A program made the translations under genes and the position numbers. DNA of 64,000 nt from Herminiimonas arsenicoxydans (GTDB lineage: Bacteria > Pseudomonadota > Gammaproteobacteria > Burkholderiales > Burkholderiaceae_D), in NCBI GenBank assembly GCA_000026125.1, contig CU207211.1, positions 1,426,001 to 1,490,000 of the forward strand. The letters are read 5' to 3'. Positions 33,851-42,807 of the stretch are shown here, in pieces. How positions within the stretch are numbered: the first letter of the stretch is position 1; every line of letters begins with the position of its first letter. Under the pieces are notes generated by a model. That model saw nothing but the letters and a program-made list of their open reading frames with translations, was not told where the DNA came from and made no database searches.

Positions 33851-34735
33851 GTGTCCAATCGCCTGCCTGTACTTCCGCAATATCTGCTGCCAAAAAAGGC
33901 ATTGACCATTTTCGCCGGCAAAGTCGCGGGCGCGAAAGCGGGGCGCGTGACAACAGGCTTGATACGCTGGTTTATCGGAAAATACGGCGTCAACATGACG
34001 GAAGCGGCGAATCCGGATATCCGCAGCTATGCCAGTTTCAATGAATTCTTCACCCGCGCACTGCGCAGCGGCGCGCGTCCGCTGGCCGACGACCCATATA
34101 TCTGTCCGGTCGATGGCGCGATCAGCCAGTGCGGCACGATACAAAAAGACCAGATATTTCAGGCCAAGGGGCACAGTTATTCCACTACTGCGCTGGTGGG
34201 CGGCGATCATGAATTGGCAGCGCAGTTCGATAACGGCAGCTTTGCCACCGTGTACCTGAGTCCACGCGACTATCACCGTATCCACATGCCTTGCGATGGC
34301 CGCCTGATGCGCATGATTTATGTGCCGGGCGCATTGTTTTCAGTTAACCCGACGACTGCACGCGGCGTGCCGAATCTGTTTGCGCGCAACGAACGCGTGG
34401 TATGCGTGTTCGAGGGCGCTGCGGGGCCGTTCGTGCTGGTGCTGGTGGGCGCGACCATCGTCGGCAGCATGCAGACGACGTGGCACGGCGTAGTCAATGC
34501 AACACGCAATGGAAACATACGCGAATGGCACTACGACAAACAGTATCTCGGCTTGAAGAAAGGCGAGGAGATGGGACGCTTTTTACTCGGTTCCACCGTG
34601 GTCATGCTGTTTCCGCACGATACCTTGTCCTTTAACCCGTCATGGACGGCAGAACGCCCGGTCCGTCTGGGCGAGAGCATGGCACAGACGGTTGCCGCTA
34701 TCACTCCCCCTGCAATGCAGGCTGACGTCAGCTAG
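33851..34735 (+). CDS. psd: Phosphatidylserine decarboxylase proenzyme
   Basis: A 294-residue membrane-associated enzyme that makes phosphatidylethanolamine from phosphatidylserine. Conserved segments are DIRSYASFNEFFTRALR, CPVDGAISQCGTI, YLSPRDYHRIHMPCDG (catalytic His region) and VGATIVGSMQT. The LGST self-cleavage motif (GRFLLGSTVVMLF) places the pyruvoyl-forming Ser at residue 248. The start is a GTG giving MSNRLPVLPQYLLP, the usual betaproteobacterial N-terminus; the frame also opens upstream at a TTG without support. Confidence 0.95.
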   Translation: MSNRLPVLPQYLLPKKALTIFAGKVAGAKAGRVTTGLIRWFIGKYGVNMTEAANPDIRSYASFNEFFTRALRSGARPLADDPYICPVDGAISQCGTIQKDQIFQAKGHSYSTTALVGGDHELAAQFDNGSFATVYLSPRDYHRIHMPCDGRLMRMIYVPGALFSVNPTTARGVPNLFARNERVVCVFEGAAGPFVLVLVGATIVGSMQTTWHGVVNATRNGNIREWHYDKQYLGLKKGEEMGRFLLGSTVVMLFPHDTLSFNPSWTAERPVRLGESMAQTVAAITPPAMQADVS

Positions 34736-34929
34736 TTACCCTTGGGCGGGAAGGGGTGATCTTCATCGACCAGGCCTTTACTTTTTTCCGCGTCCTTGAT
34801 GGCTTGCTGATCAAGCTTTCTCCCAGGATTGATTTTGTTGATTTCAAGCTCGGTCTCCAGCTCGCCTGCATTTTTTTCGCCGCTGCCTATGTCGGCTTCA
34901 TCCATATAATGTCTGACTTCCTTCGTCAT
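34732..34929 (-). CDS. Small hypothetical hydrophilic protein
   Basis: A 65-residue, highly charged protein (MTKEVRHYMDEADIGSGEKN) with no cysteine and no membrane segment, ending DEDHPFPPKGN. A strong AAGGAG site lies 8 bases before its ATG, which supports real translation. The stop overlaps the psd stop region on the opposite strand by 4 bases. I do not recognise a family; such short, disordered, lysine- and glutamate-rich proteins are often stress-related, but that is a guess. Confidence 0.62.
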   Translation of the reverse strand: MTKEVRHYMDEADIGSGEKNAGELETELEINKINPGRKLDQQAIKDAEKSKGLVDEDHPFPPKGN

Positions 34930-35110
34930 GATGCGACTCCTTGAGTGAATGCATGTCGACGATCTGACCCGTTGCTCGGTAAAAAATTTGTCGCCGGGGC
35001 TATCGCCACTGCCTGTTTAAAATCTTTACATGCCAAGCGCAGCTTGCGGCTGCCTGCTATGCTTTCTGCTTCATTATAAAAAAGCGCGAACAAGAGACGG
35101 AACGAATGCC

Positions 35111-36037
35111 ATGGGCTTCCTGCTAGAACTGATTGAGCAATACGGCTTGCTTTTCGTCTTCGCTAATGTGTTGCTGGAGCAATTGGGTGCGCCTATACCA
35201 GCTTATCCTACGCTTGTGATTACCGGCGCGCTACTGGGGCGGGGCGAATATTCTGCACCGATGCTGTTGTTCGTTGCCGTATTGGCCGCCTTGATTGCCG
35301 ATTTCGCCTGGTATCTGGCCGGGCGGCGTTACGGCGCGCGCGTGATGGCGCGCTTGTGCCGGATTTCGCTGTCGCCGGATTCCTGCGTACGGCAAACCGA
35401 ATCCATTTATCTGCGTTTTGGCCCGGCGTCGCTACTGGTGGCGAAATTCATCCCTGGTTTTGCTTCGGTTGCCAGTGCGCTGGCCGGCGCGATCGGCACG
35501 CGTTCCGTCAAATTCATTTTTTTCGACGCATTGGGGGCGGCGCTGTGGTCGGGCTCGGCGATTTTTCTCGGCTCGCTGTTCAGTTCTGCCGTTTCGGATT
35601 TGCTGGATATCCTGGCCAGCCTGGGTAAATGGGGCTTGGTGCTGGTGGCAGTGGCGCTGGCGATTTACATCGCGCGCAAATGGTGGCAGCGCCATAGCTT
35701 TTTGAAGGATTTGCGCATGGCGCGCATTTCCGTCGACGAACTCGATCAATTGCTGAAGCAGGGCAATCCGCCCACCATCATCGATGTGCGCTCCGACTTT
35801 GCCCAGCAGGGCGGGAGGATTCCAGGTGCGATGGTACTGTCGGATGAGGATATCAGCGCGCTGGTAATCAATACCGAAACCGATTCGGAAGTCATTGTTT
35901 ATTGCGCCTGCCCGAATGAAGTATCGGCGGCGCGGATCGCCAGGAAATTGATGCAGCGCGGTTACACCCGCGTGCGACCATTAACCGGCGGTATCGAGGC
36001 GTGGGTGGCGGCCGGATTTTCGGTCGATCGTCATTAG
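35111..36037 (+). CDS. DedA-family membrane protein fused to a rhodanese domain
   Basis: A 308-residue fusion. Residues 1-200 are DedA/SNARE-associated type, with LLEQLGAPIPAYPTLVITGALLGRG, the DFAWYLAGRRYG segment and KFIPGFASVASALAGAIGT. DedA proteins are undecaprenyl phosphate or lipid flippase-like transporters. Residues 215-305 form a rhodanese-like domain with IIDVRSDFAQQGGRIPGA and the active loop YCACPNEVSAARIA, whose Cys could carry a persulfide. I use the ATG giving MGFLLELIEQYG; the frame opens 27 codons earlier without a good site. The function of the fusion is not known to me. Confidence 0.87.
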   Translation: MGFLLELIEQYGLLFVFANVLLEQLGAPIPAYPTLVITGALLGRGEYSAPMLLFVAVLAALIADFAWYLAGRRYGARVMARLCRISLSPDSCVRQTESIYLRFGPASLLVAKFIPGFASVASALAGAIGTRSVKFIFFDALGAALWSGSAIFLGSLFSSAVSDLLDILASLGKWGLVLVAVALAIYIARKWWQRHSFLKDLRMARISVDELDQLLKQGNPPTIIDVRSDFAQQGGRIPGAMVLSDEDISALVINTETDSEVIVYCACPNEVSAARIARKLMQRGYTRVRPLTGGIEAWVAAGFSVDRH

Positions 36038-36100
36038 GCTGCCTGGACAGCCTGCTTTCCACCTCTATTTTTTCACCTTCATGCCATCGAAAGATATTTC

Positions 36101-36781
36101 ATGCTGATACTGTTTTTCAAGGCTGCAATCCTGATACCGATTACCTTGGTACCCATCCTCAATCCTTTCGGCAATGCGGCGATATTTGCCAGTCTCGCGG
36201 GCGATATCGACCGCGATGCAGAGAAGCGGCTGGCGCGTCAGGTGGCGATCAATTGTTTTGTCATGCTGCTGGGAACCATGTTCATCGGCTCGCACGTGTT
36301 GATGTTCTTCGGCATTTCGCTGCCTATCGTGCGTATCGGTGGCGGCATACTGGTGGCGGCTACCGGCTGGCGGCTGTTGAACGATAAGGGGCAGGATGAC
36401 ATCCGTACGCAAGTGGCAAGCAAGCCGCGCGAAGTCTGGTCCGAGGATGATTTCAAGGTGCGCAGTTTTTATCCGATCAGCTTTCCACTGACAGTCGGCC
36501 CCGGCACAATTGCGGCGTCGATTACGCTGGGTGCAAGTGCACCGTCCCGTTTATCGAATCTGTTTGTTTCAATCGGCAGTGCAGCTTTGGGCGCGGCCAT
36601 GACGGCGCTGGTGATTTTTCTCTGTTATCGCTATGCGAACAAGATGGTCAGGCTGCTGGGACGCCTGGGTACGATGGTGGTGCTGCGGCTGTCGGCTTTC
36701 ATCCTGCTGTGCATAGGCATAGAAATTTTCTGGCAGGGTATGCTGGGCTTGTTGGCTGAGGCAGGTATTACGCTTCATTAG
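36101..36781 (+). CDS. MarC-family membrane protein
   Basis: A 226-residue protein with six hydrophobic segments. The opening FFKAAILIPITLVPILNPFGNAAIFASLAGD and the central FYPISFPLTVGPGTIAASITLGA are typical of the MarC/NAAT family (core TVGPGTI). These inner-membrane proteins were once linked to antibiotic resistance, but that role was not upheld; their substrate is unknown. It follows the DedA-rhodanese gene by 63 bases. Confidence 0.9.
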   Translation: MLILFFKAAILIPITLVPILNPFGNAAIFASLAGDIDRDAEKRLARQVAINCFVMLLGTMFIGSHVLMFFGISLPIVRIGGGILVAATGWRLLNDKGQDDIRTQVASKPREVWSEDDFKVRSFYPISFPLTVGPGTIAASITLGASAPSRLSNLFVSIGSAALGAAMTALVIFLCYRYANKMVRLLGRLGTMVVLRLSAFILLCIGIEIFWQGMLGLLAEAGITLH

Positions 36782-36785
36782 AAAA

Positions 36786-36817
36786 AATTCCGGCGCTGTA
36801 AATACAGCGCCGGAATT
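36786..36817 (-). terminator. Strong terminator after the amiS/ureI-type gene
   Basis: AATTCCGGCGCTGT and its exact complement form a 14-bp stem with an AAAT loop. On the - strand the stem is followed by TTTTTTC, a good T tract. It would end the fmdA-fmdB-amiS transcript and may also stop marC on the other strand. Confidence 0.82.
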
Positions 36818-36916
36818 GCATTGGATGTCAGGTCTTTGTATTCATCTTTGATCAAGAGAAATCGGGAATGCGTTTTGATACTCCGACTCCATTTGGAGGA
36901 AGGTCGTTCAGATTTT

Positions 36917-37432
36917 CTATTGAAGAACGCCGTTCAGCAGCAGGAAGCCCGGCAGCCATCCGGTAAAAACACCGCATAGCAAGGCAACGACGCCGGTCAG
37001 CTGGCCGATCTGCTTTTGCATGGAGAGCAGCAGGAAGAACATGAACCACAAGACAGCCCACGCAGCCCAGCTCAGGCCGAACCAGAAGCCCCATGTCGTC
37101 GTGGCTGCTTGCAGGGTCTCGATCGCCACGGGTATGGCGGTGATGGCAACGAACAGACTGAACCAGCCCAGGCCGCGACCATCTGCGCCATTGAAGCGAT
37201 TGAAGGCAACCCACAGGTAGGTAAACGAGAATAAAAGAGTGAGTGCGGCTCCTTTGATCGATGCGGCATCGGCGTTTGCGCCAAATGCCAGTTGCAAGGA
37301 AATCAGCAGCGTGATGCCGCCGGAGAATACGTTGATGACCCAGATCTCCTTGTCGCCGATACGGCCGAGCAGCCATAAACCGTTAAGAGACAGAACCGCG
37401 CCAACGTAGAGTAGTGATAGACCTAATAGCAT
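36917..37432 (-). CDS. AmiS/UreI-family amide or urea channel
   Basis: A 171-residue membrane protein with six hydrophobic segments. The N-terminus LLGLSLLYVGAVLSLNGLWLLGRI and the internal LFSFTYLWVAFNRFNGADGRGLGWFSLFVAI (core YLWVAxNxxxGxDGRGLGWF) match AmiS/UreI channels. These conduct short amides or urea. It is the third gene of fmdA-fmdB-amiS, so it probably carries formamide or related amides in. The gap after fmdB is 130 bases. Confidence 0.9.
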   Translation of the reverse strand: MLLGLSLLYVGAVLSLNGLWLLGRIGDKEIWVINVFSGGITLLISLQLAFGANADAASIKGAALTLLFSFTYLWVAFNRFNGADGRGLGWFSLFVAITAIPVAIETLQAATTTWGFWFGLSWAAWAVLWFMFFLLLSMQKQIGQLTGVVALLCGVFTGWLPGFLLLNGVLQ

Positions 37433-37561
37433 GAGATCTCCTTGATTGATAAAGCATCGATGCGATGTTTAATAAATACACAGGAACTTTGCATGGTCTG
37501 AAACCAGCGAAGTCGAATCGACCCCGCTGGTGTTCCGGTCATGCCTGCTACGATACTTCTG

Positions 37562-37906
37562 TCAGTGGCTGATCATCCATGGTCGTTTGCCGACGAAGGT
37601 TTTCGTTCCGTTGGGTGCAACGAGTGTGGATTTGCTCTTCTTGCCGGACGAGCAGCAACTGCATCCTGACGGATGGGCTTTCGATGTGTAATTTTTGGAA
37701 CTCATCGGTTCATGCGATGCTTTTTCATTGGTACTCATCGCATGTCGCTTTTCATCCGTCAATACAGCCAGACGTGGCGCCGCAAGCCAGATACGCTGCG
37801 CTGCCGAGGCGCAATGCGGGCAATCAATCGGATCGTCGCGCGATGACATGCTGCGCAAGGCTTCGAAAGGACCGCATTCTTTGCAGACGTAATCGTATGT
37901 AGGCAT
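37562..37906 (-). CDS. fmdB: FmdB-family zinc ribbon protein
   Basis: A 114-residue protein starting MPTYDYVCKECGPFEALRSM, with a second CPHC pair at about residue 34; the CxxC...CxxC zinc ribbon is typical of FmdB. A Ser/Lys-rich tail has CSCCSSGKKSKS. FmdB was described with formamidase in Methylophilus as a putative regulatory protein; its precise action is unsettled. It lies 12 bases after fmdA. Confidence 0.9.
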   Translation of the reverse strand: MPTYDYVCKECGPFEALRSMSSRDDPIDCPHCASAAQRIWLAAPRLAVLTDEKRHAMSTNEKASHEPMSSKNYTSKAHPSGCSCCSSGKKSKSTLVAPNGTKTFVGKRPWMISH

Positions 37907-37918
37907 GACAGCCCCCCT

Positions 37919-39151
37919 CTATTTGAGATCGTGCGACAAAGGTATGCCCATGCTTTTGAATTTCTGCACTGCAGGGCCGGCAGCATTGGGATTGATGTCG
38001 AAGTCGAAGATCTGCGTCGGCAGCCACAAAGTCGCGCACGAGTTGGGGATATCCACCACGCCGCTGATATGACCTTGTACCGGAGCAGTGCCAAGGATGG
38101 AATAGGCCTGCGCACGGCTGTAGCCGAACTTGGTCATGTATTCGATCGCATTCAGGCAGGCTTGACGATAAGCCACGTTCACATCGAGATAATATTGCTT
38201 GCCCTGTTCATCGACGGAGATACCTTCAAAGATCAGGTAGTCGTTGTAGTGCGGTGTGATCGGACTAGGCTTGAAAATCGGATTCTTGATGCCGTAGGTA
38301 GCCATGCCGCCTTTGAGTACGGAAACCTTCATATGCACCCAGCCTGCCATTTCAATTGCGCCGCAGAAGGTGATTTCGCCATCGCCCTGGCTGAAGTGCA
38401 AATCGCCGACCGACAAACCTGCACCTTTGACGTAGACCGGGAAGAAGATTTTCGAGCCGCGCGACAAATCCTTGATATCGCAGTTGCCGCCGTGTTCGCG
38501 TGGCGGCACGGTGCGGGCGCCTTCAGCCGCTGCCTTGTCGCGGGCTGCACCTTTCATTTTTCCCATATGTGCGGTTGGTGCGAATGGTGCATTGGCCAGC
38601 GGCGGTACGCGATCAGGTTCGGTGGCGATCAGGCCGGTTTCGCGTTTATTCCACTCAGCCAGCAATTTGGGGTCTGGCAGGCAGCCGATCAGGCCGGGAT
38701 GGATCAAGCCTGCGTAGCGCACGCCAGGTACATGACGTGAAGATGTGAACAGGCCGTTGATGTCCCAGATCGATTTTTGTGCTTCAGGGAAGTGTTCGGT
38801 CAGGAAGCCGCCGCCGTTCTTCTTCGAGAAGAATCCGTTGAAGCCCCACATCGATTCGTCCTTGGCGCCGATATCGAGCAGCTCGACTACCAGCAAATCA
38901 CCAGGCTCTGCGCCATGTACACCGACCGGACCGGTCAGAAAGTGAACGATGGAAAGATCAATGTCGCGCACGTCGTCGGCGCTGTCGTTGTTCTTGATGA
39001 AACCGCCGGTCCAGTCATAGGTTTCGAGGATGAAGTCTTCGCCGGGATTGACCCAGGTTGCCATCGGGATATCGGAATGCCAGCGGTTGTGTATGTTTTC
39101 ATTGTCGTACGGGGATTGGTTCAGATCTACTTTGATCAGAGTTTCAGCCAT
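37919..39151 (-). CDS. fmdA: Formamidase
   Basis: A 410-residue cytoplasmic amidohydrolase of the acetamidase/formamidase family that splits formamide into formate and ammonia. Features include IHNRWHSDIPMATWVNPGEDFILETYDWTGG near the N-terminus, GPVGVHGAEPGDLLVVELLDIG, FTSSRHVPGVRYAGLIHPGLIGCLP, PPREHGGNCDIKDLSRGS and GDLHFSQGDGEITFCGAIEM. Length and order match FmdA of Methylophilus. It is the first gene of fmdA-fmdB-amiS and is divergent from an NCS1 permease and two-component genes, probable regulators. Formate released here could be oxidised by the FDH at 7-12 kb. Confidence 0.95.
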   Translation of the reverse strand: MAETLIKVDLNQSPYDNENIHNRWHSDIPMATWVNPGEDFILETYDWTGGFIKNNDSADDVRDIDLSIVHFLTGPVGVHGAEPGDLLVVELLDIGAKDESMWGFNGFFSKKNGGGFLTEHFPEAQKSIWDINGLFTSSRHVPGVRYAGLIHPGLIGCLPDPKLLAEWNKRETGLIATEPDRVPPLANAPFAPTAHMGKMKGAARDKAAAEGARTVPPREHGGNCDIKDLSRGSKIFFPVYVKGAGLSVGDLHFSQGDGEITFCGAIEMAGWVHMKVSVLKGGMATYGIKNPIFKPSPITPHYNDYLIFEGISVDEQGKQYYLDVNVAYRQACLNAIEYMTKFGYSRAQAYSILGTAPVQGHISGVVDIPNSCATLWLPTQIFDFDINPNAAGPAVQKFKSMGIPLSHDLK

Positions 39152-39511
39152 GATATCTACCTCTCGAAGTTGTGTTTATATGGATGGAACTCGGAGTTCC
39201 CCGACACTGGTGAGCGCTGCAATTGCAGGCATGGAGACTGCGACACCGAGCATTCCAGACACGATAATGTATGTACAACGTTCAACGTCAAATACGTCAA
39301 TTGGCGTACATCCAAAGCTCCCATACTTCTTCTTTCCTATGGGAAACTCGCCTTGTTAAATATTTTCAACTCATGTAATTTAAACAAGCACAAATCGTTT
39401 GCATGCTTGCCCACATGGATTCCAGCAAAACGAATGATTGCCATGTACCTTGAAAAGTAGATTCCATTGTCACGACACAAATAGACTCCATTCACATTCC
39501 ATGTGCATCTA
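39152..39511. other. Divergent control region between fmdA and the NCS1 permease
   Basis: About 360 bases without a gene. It contains the candidate fmdA promoter (39264-39291), ACGTCAA repeated at 39285 and 39294, and a near-perfect inverted repeat CTTGTTAAAT (39352-39361) with ATTTAAACAAG (39378-39388) in an AT-rich stretch. These are plausible sites for the LuxR-type regulator encoded at 42782-43729; nothing proves it. Confidence 0.4.
39264..39291 (-). promoter_or_regulatory. Possible sigma-70 promoter of fmdA
   Basis: On the - strand TTGACG (39291-39286) is followed after 16 bases by CATTAT (39269-39264), a 4/6 match to TATAAT. It would give a leader of about 105 bases. ACGTCAA occurs twice around the -35, perhaps as an activator site. 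Confidence 0.35.
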
Positions 39512-41011
39512 ATGGCTCAGCAAAAAATCTTCCGCATCCGACGTGATTACAACCGATGGGTCGCCAATGAGTCGCTGGAAGATTATGCGTTGCGCTATAC
39601 GCCGCGCGGTTTTCGTAAATGGTCGGAATGGCGTTTGGGTAATGCTGCTTTTGGTGCCGCCTCGTTTCTGGCGCTGGAAGCAATCGGCGGGGCGATTGCG
39701 CTGAACTATGGTTTTGCCAATGCGGTCTGGGCCATCCTGACGGTGGCCGTGATTACCTTCCTGACCGGTTTGCCGATTAGTTACTATGCAGCACGTTACG
39801 GCATCGATATGGATTTGCTGACGCGCGGTGCCGGTTTCGGCTATATGGGGTCGACGATCAGTTCGCTGATCTATGCCAGCTTTACGATCATTTTCTTTGC
39901 ACTTGAAGCAGCGATTCTTGCAGTAGCCTTGCAGATGTGGATAGCGTGGCCGCTGTGGATTTGGTATGTGATCTGCCCGCTATTCATCGTGCCTTTGGTC
40001 GCGCGCGGCATTACTCTGATTTCTCGCTTGCAACTCTGGACACAGCCGCTCTGGCTGCTATTGTTGATTACCCCTTATGTCGCCATTTTCTGGAAAAAGC
40101 CGGAAGCGTATACCGAGTTCACGCAATTCGTTGGTGCAATATCCAAAAGCAGCAACTTCGATCCCGTCATGTTCGGTGTGGCAGCGACAGTAGCCTTTTC
40201 GCTGGTGGCGCAGATCGGCGAGCAGGTCGATTTCTTGCGTTTCCTGCCTGAAAAAACGGCCGTCAACCGCCGTCGCTGGTGGACTGCAGTTATTGTGGCC
40301 GGAGCCGGCTGGATAGTGCCGGGCGGGCTCAAGATGCTGGGTGGCGCTTTCCTGGCGTATCTGGTTTTTCAGACAGGTGTGCCTGCCGCCCATGCGATGG
40401 AGCCGACGCGGATGTATCTGCTCGGTTTCTCGCATCTCTTCAGCGATCCGGCCTGGGTGCTCGCTATCACCCTGTTATTTGTCGTCGTCTCTCAGGTAAA
40501 AATCAATCTGACCAATGCGTATGCGGGATCGCTGGCATGGTCGAATTTTTTTGCGCGCTTGACGCACAGTCATCCGGGCCGCGTGGTCTGGCTGGTTTTC
40601 AATTGCCTGCTGGCTTTGCTGCTGATGAATCTGGGGGTGTTTGCCGCACTGGAAAACGTGCTGGGTCTGTACAGCAATGTTGCCGTTGCATGGGTAGGTA
40701 CATTGGTGGCCGATCTCGTCATCAACAAGCCGCTGGGACTGAGTCCGAAAGGAATCGAATTCAAACGTGCGCATCTGTACGACATCAATCCGGTTGGACT
40801 GGGGACGATGTTGCTGGCCGCAGGCGTGGGAATTACAGCCTTTTCTGGCGTAATGGGGCCTGAAGTGGCGGCCTTCTCGCCATTTATTACCCTGGGTATG
40901 ACGTTTGTCATATCGCCCTTGCTGGCGTTTGCGAAAACAGCTTTGAATCCGAGGATATGGCGCATTGCCCGGCGTATGGTGCGCCTATTTGTTCGTTGTG
41001 TTGCACGCTAG
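39512..41011 (+). CDS. NCS1-type permease, probably the detached N-terminal part of a permease-kinase
   Basis: A 499-residue protein with about twelve hydrophobic segments of the cytosine/purine/allantoin permease (NCS1) family. It has NESLEDYALRYTPRGFRKWSEWR, NYGFANAVWAILTVAVITFLTGLPISYYAARYG, and KINLTNAYAGSLAWSNFFARLTHSHPGR (core VKINLTNAYAGSLAW). After SPLLAFA the frame ends in 22 atypical basic residues (LNPRIWRIARRM then VRLFVRCVAR) and a stop. The next frame at the same place encodes a Cys-rich domain and the kinase. In related Burkholderiales, as I recall, permease and kinase are one protein. The start is the ATG; a GTG three codons earlier is possible. Confidence 0.85.
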   Translation: MAQQKIFRIRRDYNRWVANESLEDYALRYTPRGFRKWSEWRLGNAAFGAASFLALEAIGGAIALNYGFANAVWAILTVAVITFLTGLPISYYAARYGIDMDLLTRGAGFGYMGSTISSLIYASFTIIFFALEAAILAVALQMWIAWPLWIWYVICPLFIVPLVARGITLISRLQLWTQPLWLLLLITPYVAIFWKKPEAYTEFTQFVGAISKSSNFDPVMFGVAATVAFSLVAQIGEQVDFLRFLPEKTAVNRRRWWTAVIVAGAGWIVPGGLKMLGGAFLAYLVFQTGVPAAHAMEPTRMYLLGFSHLFSDPAWVLAITLLFVVVSQVKINLTNAYAGSLAWSNFFARLTHSHPGRVVWLVFNCLLALLLMNLGVFAALENVLGLYSNVAVAWVGTLVADLVINKPLGLSPKGIEFKRAHLYDINPVGLGTMLLAAGVGITAFSGVMGPEVAAFSPFITLGMTFVISPLLAFAKTALNPRIWRIARRMVRLFVRCVAR

Positions 41012-41034
41012 AATCGCGCTGCCATGATCTGTGC
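40930..41034 (+). other. Cys-rich linker segment coded across the permease-kinase junction
   Basis: In the kinase frame, and before its first ATG, the sequence reads CENSFESEDMAHC and then CSLCCTLESRCHDLC. Seven Cys codons lie at 40930, 40966, 40990, 40999, 41002, 41020 and 41032. The first part overlaps the final codons of the permease in another frame. This looks like a metal-binding linker that once joined the two domains. Confidence 0.7.
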
Positions 41035-42807
41035 AAGAAAGAATCCAGAACTGCGGAACAGGCGCAGCAATTGTTGTCGGCATTGTTGCCGAATGCCTTT
41101 TCGCATTTGATCAGTCGGCGTGTAGGCAACTACATGGTGGTAGTGCTGTCACTGTGCGCGGTAGGTGCGGCAGCACTTGGTCTTGTGTACGTACAGGAAA
41201 TCTCTGCCATCGCTTCAGTGGAAAGCCGCATCCTGATTGATGGCATTTTCATCAAGATAGCGGCGGTACTGTCGATTATCGTTGCCGTATCAAGCTGGTG
41301 GGTCGTACTGGGCAGCGAAGGCCGGCATCTGGCGCAAGACGATTTGAATCGGCAAAACGAATTGCTGACGCAAGAAATTGAGGCGCATCAGCGTACCGAT
41401 GTTGCATTGCAAAGCGCGAAGGAAGCGGCAGAATTCGCGAATCAGGCAAAGACACGCTATGTGGCCGGTATCTCGCACGAACTGCGTTCGCCGCTCAACA
41501 GCATCCTGGGATATTCGCAAATTCTGCTCAAGAATGAGCACCTTGCTGCTGCACCGCGCACGGCCATACAAACCATACATCGCAGCGGTGAACATCTATT
41601 GGGTTTGGTGGATGAACTGCTGGATTTGGCGCGTATCGAAGCGGATCGCATGCGCCTGGAACCGGCGCCGATTTTGCTGAGTGCATTTCTGGAAGATTTG
41701 CTGAGCATGGTGCGTCCGCAGGCAGAAGCGAAAGGTCTCAAGCTGCTGTGCACGTACAACGGGAAAATATCGCGTTACGTATTGGCGGATGGAAAACGCT
41801 TGCGTCAGATATTCATCAACTTGCTGACCAACGCGGTGCGTTTTACAGATGATGGTTCGGTTACTTTGCATGTGGAGTGCAGCCCGGCATCGGTACGCTT
41901 CGATGTGGTCGATACCGGCATCGGCATCGCAGTGCAGGACAGACAGCGCATATTCCAGCCGTTCGAACGCGGCGCGGCAGGGCGCTTGCGCGGCGAGCCT
42001 GGCGCAGGTTTGGGTTTGGCCATTACCGAGAAGTTGATCCTGCTGATGAATGGCAGCTTGAATCTGGTGAGTATGCAGGGGCAGGGCAGTACCTTCATTG
42101 TACGTTTGCCGCTGACGGAAATCACTGCATTCGAGTCCTTGCCGCAACGCGATGTGATCGGTCATGCCGGTCCTGCACGCACTTTGCTGGTAGTGGACGA
42201 TCAGCCTGTGCAAAGGCATATGCTGACCGGCATGTTGATTCCTCTGGGCTTCAATGTCCGCGAGGCGGCCAGCGGGAATGAGTGTCTGGATTTGCTGCAG
42301 GATTTTGCTCCCGATGCGATTCTTCTCGATATCGGCATGGACGGCATGGACGGCTGGGAAACCGCCAGACAAGTGCGCGCCGCAGGTCATGCTGCCGTGC
42401 CGATTATCTTTATTTCAGCCGATTTATTTGAAAACGATCCGGAAAAATTACGTTTGGCAGGATGTCAGGCTTTTGTCGGCAAGCCAGTACTGGAATCGGA
42501 ACTTATGCTCGCATTACAGGGTCAACTTGGGCTGAAATGGGTATATACCGGCCTTGCCGAGCAGCGCCCGTCGGCAGGAATATTGCCTGAGCAATTGGCA
42601 TTTCCACAGCCCGTGATTACCCAATTGCTGCAATTGACGCGCATGGGACATGTGACAGGTTTGCGCTGCGCGCTTGATCGTTTGGCGGCGGCAGATCCTT
42701 CTCTCCATACTTCTTGCGCAGTAGCAAGAGCATTGCTCGATCGCTTCGAGCTAGGCGCATTGGAGAACGCATTGATGGAGAATGAACGTGCCGCATCTCT
42801 TGATTGA
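40957..42807 (+). CDS. Hybrid histidine kinase with receiver domain, probably detached from the NCS1 permease
   Basis: A 616-residue reading frame from the first ATG. It starts inside a Cys-rich motif, followed by two membrane helices (YMVVVLSLCAVGAAALGLVYV and IFIKIAAVLSIIVAVSSWWVV) and a coiled coil. The HisKA domain has the H-box GISHELRSPLNSILGYSQ with His174, then the ATPase boxes NLLTNAVRF, DTGIGIAV and GAGLGLAITEKL. A C-terminal receiver has D414 and phosphoacceptor D458 (LLDIGMDGMDGWE). The stop overlaps the next regulator by 26 bases. The true start is uncertain, as the frame is open from 40864 and lacks a clear ribosome site. Confidence 0.83.
   Translation: MAHCPAYGAPICSLCCTLESRCHDLCKKESRTAEQAQQLLSALLPNAFSHLISRRVGNYMVVVLSLCAVGAAALGLVYVQEISAIASVESRILIDGIFIKIAAVLSIIVAVSSWWVVLGSEGRHLAQDDLNRQNELLTQEIEAHQRTDVALQSAKEAAEFANQAKTRYVAGISHELRSPLNSILGYSQILLKNEHLAAAPRTAIQTIHRSGEHLLGLVDELLDLARIEADRMRLEPAPILLSAFLEDLLSMVRPQAEAKGLKLLCTYNGKISRYVLADGKRLRQIFINLLTNAVRFTDDGSVTLHVECSPASVRFDVVDTGIGIAVQDRQRIFQPFERGAAGRLRGEPGAGLGLAITEKLILLMNGSLNLVSMQGQGSTFIVRLPLTEITAFESLPQRDVIGHAGPARTLLVVDDQPVQRHMLTGMLIPLGFNVREAASGNECLDLLQDFAPDAILLDIGMDGMDGWETARQVRAAGHAAVPIIFISADLFENDPEKLRLAGCQAFVGKPVLESELMLALQGQLGLKWVYTGLAEQRPSAGILPEQLAFPQPVITQLLQLTRMGHVTGLRCALDRLAAADPSLHTSCAVARALLDRFELGALENALMENERAASLD

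Noticed and set aside
39152..39260. Sigma-54 promoter before fmdA
   Set aside because: TGCAATTGCAGGCATGG looked suggestive on the reverse strand, but the GG/GC doublets are not at -24/-12 spacing.
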